From contig JAKAPG010000064.1 in the NCBI GenBank assembly GCA_021823085.1, positions 1 to 8,709 of the forward strand: DNA of 8,709 nt. The letters run 5' to 3'. The translations under genes and the position numbers were made by a program. The notes below the pieces were generated by a model. It was not told where the DNA came from, did no database searches, and saw only the letters and a list, made by a program, of their open reading frames with translations. Source of the DNA: Thermoplasmata archaeon (lineage in GTDB: Archaea > Thermoplasmatota > Thermoplasmata > Lutacidiplasmatales > UBA184). Below, one piece after another: positions 6,876-8,709 of this stretch (positions are counted from its first letter, which is position 1; the number at the start of each line of letters is the position of its first letter).

Positions 6876-8149
6876 GAGGAGCCTCGCGTCAACGGGAGAA
6901 CGCGGGCGAGGTCGCTCCAGAATCGCGGGTACGACTTCGCGACGGCGCGGGCGTCGCCGATCCGCGACGGTGCCGCGGCGGCCAAGGCACCCACGGCCGC
7001 GCTCATGACCAGCCGATGATCGGTCGCGTCCTGGCGGGAGATCGGGGACATCTCGCCGGGGGGCGAGATCACGAGCTGGCCGTTCGCACTGCGCGCGCGG
7101 GCCCCGAAGGCCCGGACGAGATCGATCGTCTCCTTCCGGCGGTCGGATTCCTTGTGACGGAGATGGGGCGTGCCCTCGAGCGTGCTGGGTCCTCCGGGCG
7201 CCGCGGTGGCGAGCACTCCAAGCAGGGGGAACAGGTCCGGTGAATCCGTGAGATCGGCGCGGACGCCCCGTCGCAATGGCCCGCTCACGCGAATCGTGGA
7301 ATCTCGCCGCGCGACGCTCGCTCCCATGCGTCGCAATGCACGGAGGAGTTCGAGGTCCGCTTGCGGGTATCTCGCCTCCAACCCCTCGACGGCGACACTC
7401 CCCCCCGAGATGGCGGCCGCGGCCCACAGATAGGCCGCCGAGGATGCGTCCGTCGGGATGTCGATCGAACGCGGGGCGGCTCGGACGCGTCCCCGTAGCC
7501 GGTAGCACCGCTCCGACCCGATGACGCCGTAGCCGAGCTCCTTCAGGAAGGCCGTCGTCGCTCCGATGTACGGTGCGGAGACGACGCTTCCTACGATCGT
7601 GACCGTCGACGGTCGATCCAGCGCGGAGAGCGCGATCAGCAGCGACGAGACCGGTTGGGACGAATCCTCCGCGGAGATCCGAGCGATGCCGGACTGGATC
7701 GGGCCCCGGATGGTGAAGGGAAGGGACCGGTCGGGCCTCTCTCGCCGGATCCGTGCCCCGAGACCTTCGAGGGCGCGGAACAGCGACTCCATCGGGCGAA
7801 GCGGAAGCCGTCCCTCTCCCACGAATCGAACCGGCCGCTCTTGGAGCGAAGCGAGGCCCGTGAGAAGGCGCAACGAGGTGCCGGACTCCCCGCATCGGAT
7901 CGTCGTCCGGCGGTCGAGGGGCCGCGCGGCCGGTCGGACCGTCCAGGTGTCGGCGGTCCGGGTGACGCTCGCACCGAGGCGTCGGATCCCATGTGCGGTG
8001 GTCCTCGTGTCGTCCGAGTCGAGCGGATTCCGGATCCGGAGCACGGTACGGCCGATCGCCGCGATCACGAGCGCGCGATGGGTGTAGCTCTTCGATCCCG
8101 GTGGTCGGATCGTTCCTCGCGCCCGGGCCGGACGTACGATACGGATCAC
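6872..8149 (-). CDS. aroA: 3-phosphoshikimate 1-carboxyvinyltransferase (EPSP synthase)
   Basis: EPSP synthase joins phosphoenolpyruvate to shikimate 3-phosphate. The 425-residue protein has normal length and the two-domain pattern of the family: PPGSKSYTHRAL (16-27, with Lys20, Ser21 and Arg25 for substrate binding), CGESGTSLRLL (86-96, the PEP-site G-x-S-G-T loop), SSQPVSSLLIAL (163-174), DASSAAYLWAAA (234-245), DLTDSPDLFPLLGVLA (299-314, with the Asp that acts as general base), HLRHKESDR (329-337) and DHRLVMSAA (377-385). The GTG start at 8147-8149 overlaps the shikimate kinase stop (GTGA) and follows a strong ribosome binding site. It uses the product of the upstream kinase and supplies the substrate of aroC downstream. 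Confidence 0.97.
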   Translation of the reverse strand: MIRIVRPARARGTIRPPGSKSYTHRALVIAAIGRTVLRIRNPLDSDDTRTTAHGIRRLGASVTRTADTWTVRPAARPLDRRTTIRCGESGTSLRLLTGLASLQERPVRFVGEGRLPLRPMESLFRALEGLGARIRRERPDRSLPFTIRGPIQSGIARISAEDSSQPVSSLLIALSALDRPSTVTIVGSVVSAPYIGATTAFLKELGYGVIGSERCYRLRGRVRAAPRSIDIPTDASSAAYLWAAAAISGGSVAVEGLEARYPQADLELLRALRRMGASVARRDSTIRVSGPLRRGVRADLTDSPDLFPLLGVLATAAPGGPSTLEGTPHLRHKESDRRKETIDLVRAFGARARSANGQLVISPPGEMSPISRQDATDHRLVMSAAVGALAAAAPSRIGDARAVAKSYPRFWSDLARVLPLTRGSS

Positions 8150-8709
8150 GGACCACCTCGGGCAGGGACGGGGAAACCGCAGAAGGAGACGGTGCGCCGA
8201 AAGGCGTGGGTCGGAGGTAACGCGTCCTGCACGCGCTCCGCGACATCGATCGGAGCGACGATCGCGAGCGTCGGGCCAAGGCCCGAGACCCCGCTTGCGA
8301 TTGCTCCGGCAGCGTCGAGGCGCTCGCGCAGCTCGCGATAACGGTACCCCATCGCACGCTCGACGAGCTCGGTGTTCCGGCGCATGGCTTCGAACGGATC
8401 TCCCGACAGGATCGCGTCCACCGCGCCCTGGCCTTCGTCCGCGCGGGATCGGAACCTCTCCCGCGCGGAAGGACTCGGTGGATGGGTACCTCCGGGGTTC
8501 CAGAGCACCACGGACAGTCCGTCCGGGATCTCGAGGGGTCGAAGAACCCGACGAACGGTGTTGTTCGTGACGGCCGCGGTCCCGGCAACCGAGGCAAACG
8601 CGTCATCGAAGGCACCCGTGGCGCTCAGCCCCACTTCCTGGCACACGTCGGCCGACAATCCGGCGATCTCCGTAGGGCCGGGTCGGGAACCCGCAGACTT
8701 CGCAACAGC
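8146..8709 (-). CDS. aroK: Archaeal GHMP-type shikimate kinase, 5' end cut by window
   Basis: This is the C-terminal 187 residues of an archaeal shikimate kinase, which phosphorylates shikimate at the 3-hydroxyl with ATP and is unrelated to bacterial P-loop AroK. Support: LSATGAFDDAFASVAG (28-43 of the fragment), which matches the TGAFDDA motif of archaeal shikimate kinases; a following TNN segment; and GVSGLGPTLAIVAP (140-153), the glycine-rich C-terminal GHMP motif. The reading frame is open to position 8709 with no stop, so the TTG at 8656-8658 is an internal Leu and not the start. About 90-100 residues, including the ATP-binding P-x-x-x-G-L-G-S-S loop, lie outside. The position directly before aroA supports shikimate over homoserine or mevalonate as substrate, although the missing N terminus prevents a full check. 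Confidence 0.9.
   Translation of the reverse strand, partial: AVAKSAGSRPGPTEIAGLSADVCQEVGLSATGAFDDAFASVAGTAAVTNNTVRRVLRPLEIPDGLSVVLWNPGGTHPPSPSARERFRSRADEGQGAVDAILSGDPFEAMRRNTELVERAMGYRYRELRERLDAAGAIASGVSGLGPTLAIVAPIDVAERVQDALPPTHAFRRTVSFCGFPVPARGGP
8153..8159 (-). promoter_or_regulatory. Ribosome binding site of aroA
   Basis: On the minus strand GAGGTGG ends three bases before the GTG at 8147-8149. Extended to GAGGTGGTC it is one base from the GAGGTGATC complement of the 16S rRNA tail, the best such site in the window, and it supports the GTG start. Confidence 0.7.

Noticed and set aside
8146..8658. TTG at 8656-8658 as the start of the shikimate kinase
   Set aside because: The frame remains open to the window edge, and the protein would lack the ATP-binding half of a GHMP kinase. 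The gene is simply cut by the window.
1..8709. Promoters, terminators, attenuator, small RNAs, tRNAs, repeats, CRISPR or mobile elements
   Set aside because: Every base is inside a coding gene. I found no T-rich terminator, TATA/BRE-like region, regular repeat or transposase signature. GC-rich inverted matches inside genes are expected by chance.

Overview
The window is a gap-free run of nine minus-strand genes from a high-GC (about two thirds G+C by eye), arginine-rich genome that is almost certainly archaeal. The shikimate kinase is of the GHMP-superfamily type found in archaea, and the aspartate-semialdehyde dehydrogenase is of the archaeal/fungal type. A GC-rich Thermoplasmatota or other euryarchaeal lineage is a reasonable guess, but the window does not prove it.

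In transcription order (right to left) the genes are: shikimate kinase (aroK, 5' end cut by the window), EPSP synthase (aroA), chorismate synthase (aroC), aspartate-semialdehyde dehydrogenase (asd), aspartate kinase (lysC), anthranilate synthase large and small subunits (trpE, trpG), anthranilate phosphoribosyltransferase (trpD) and indole-3-glycerol-phosphate synthase (trpC, 3' end cut). There is no intergenic DNA. All eight junctions are exact 4-base start/stop overlaps (ATGA, GTGA or TTGA), so the block should be one polycistronic, translationally coupled message. I see no internal promoter, terminator, tRNA, repeat, CRISPR array or mobile element.

The genes form a pathway: shikimate to chorismate (aroK, aroA, aroC), then chorismate to indole-3-glycerol phosphate (trpEG, trpD, trpC). 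The asd-lysC pair between aroC and trpE makes aspartate 4-semialdehyde. Many archaea use that compound, with 6-deoxy-5-ketofructose 1-phosphate, in place of the DAHP route to make 3-dehydroquinate. The placement therefore suggests that the operon carries its own precursor supply. The remaining pathway genes would be expected just outside the window.

Several enzymes keep their overall signatures but differ at usually conserved positions: TrpE lacks the serine of the tryptophan-feedback LLES motif, TrpD lacks the Asp of GTGGD and has a small insertion near its KxGS loop, TrpC lacks the Arg of its N-x-R motif, chorismate synthase has GSSHG instead of GESHG, and aspartate kinase lacks the usual W-T of WTDV. 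These are the points most worth following up.
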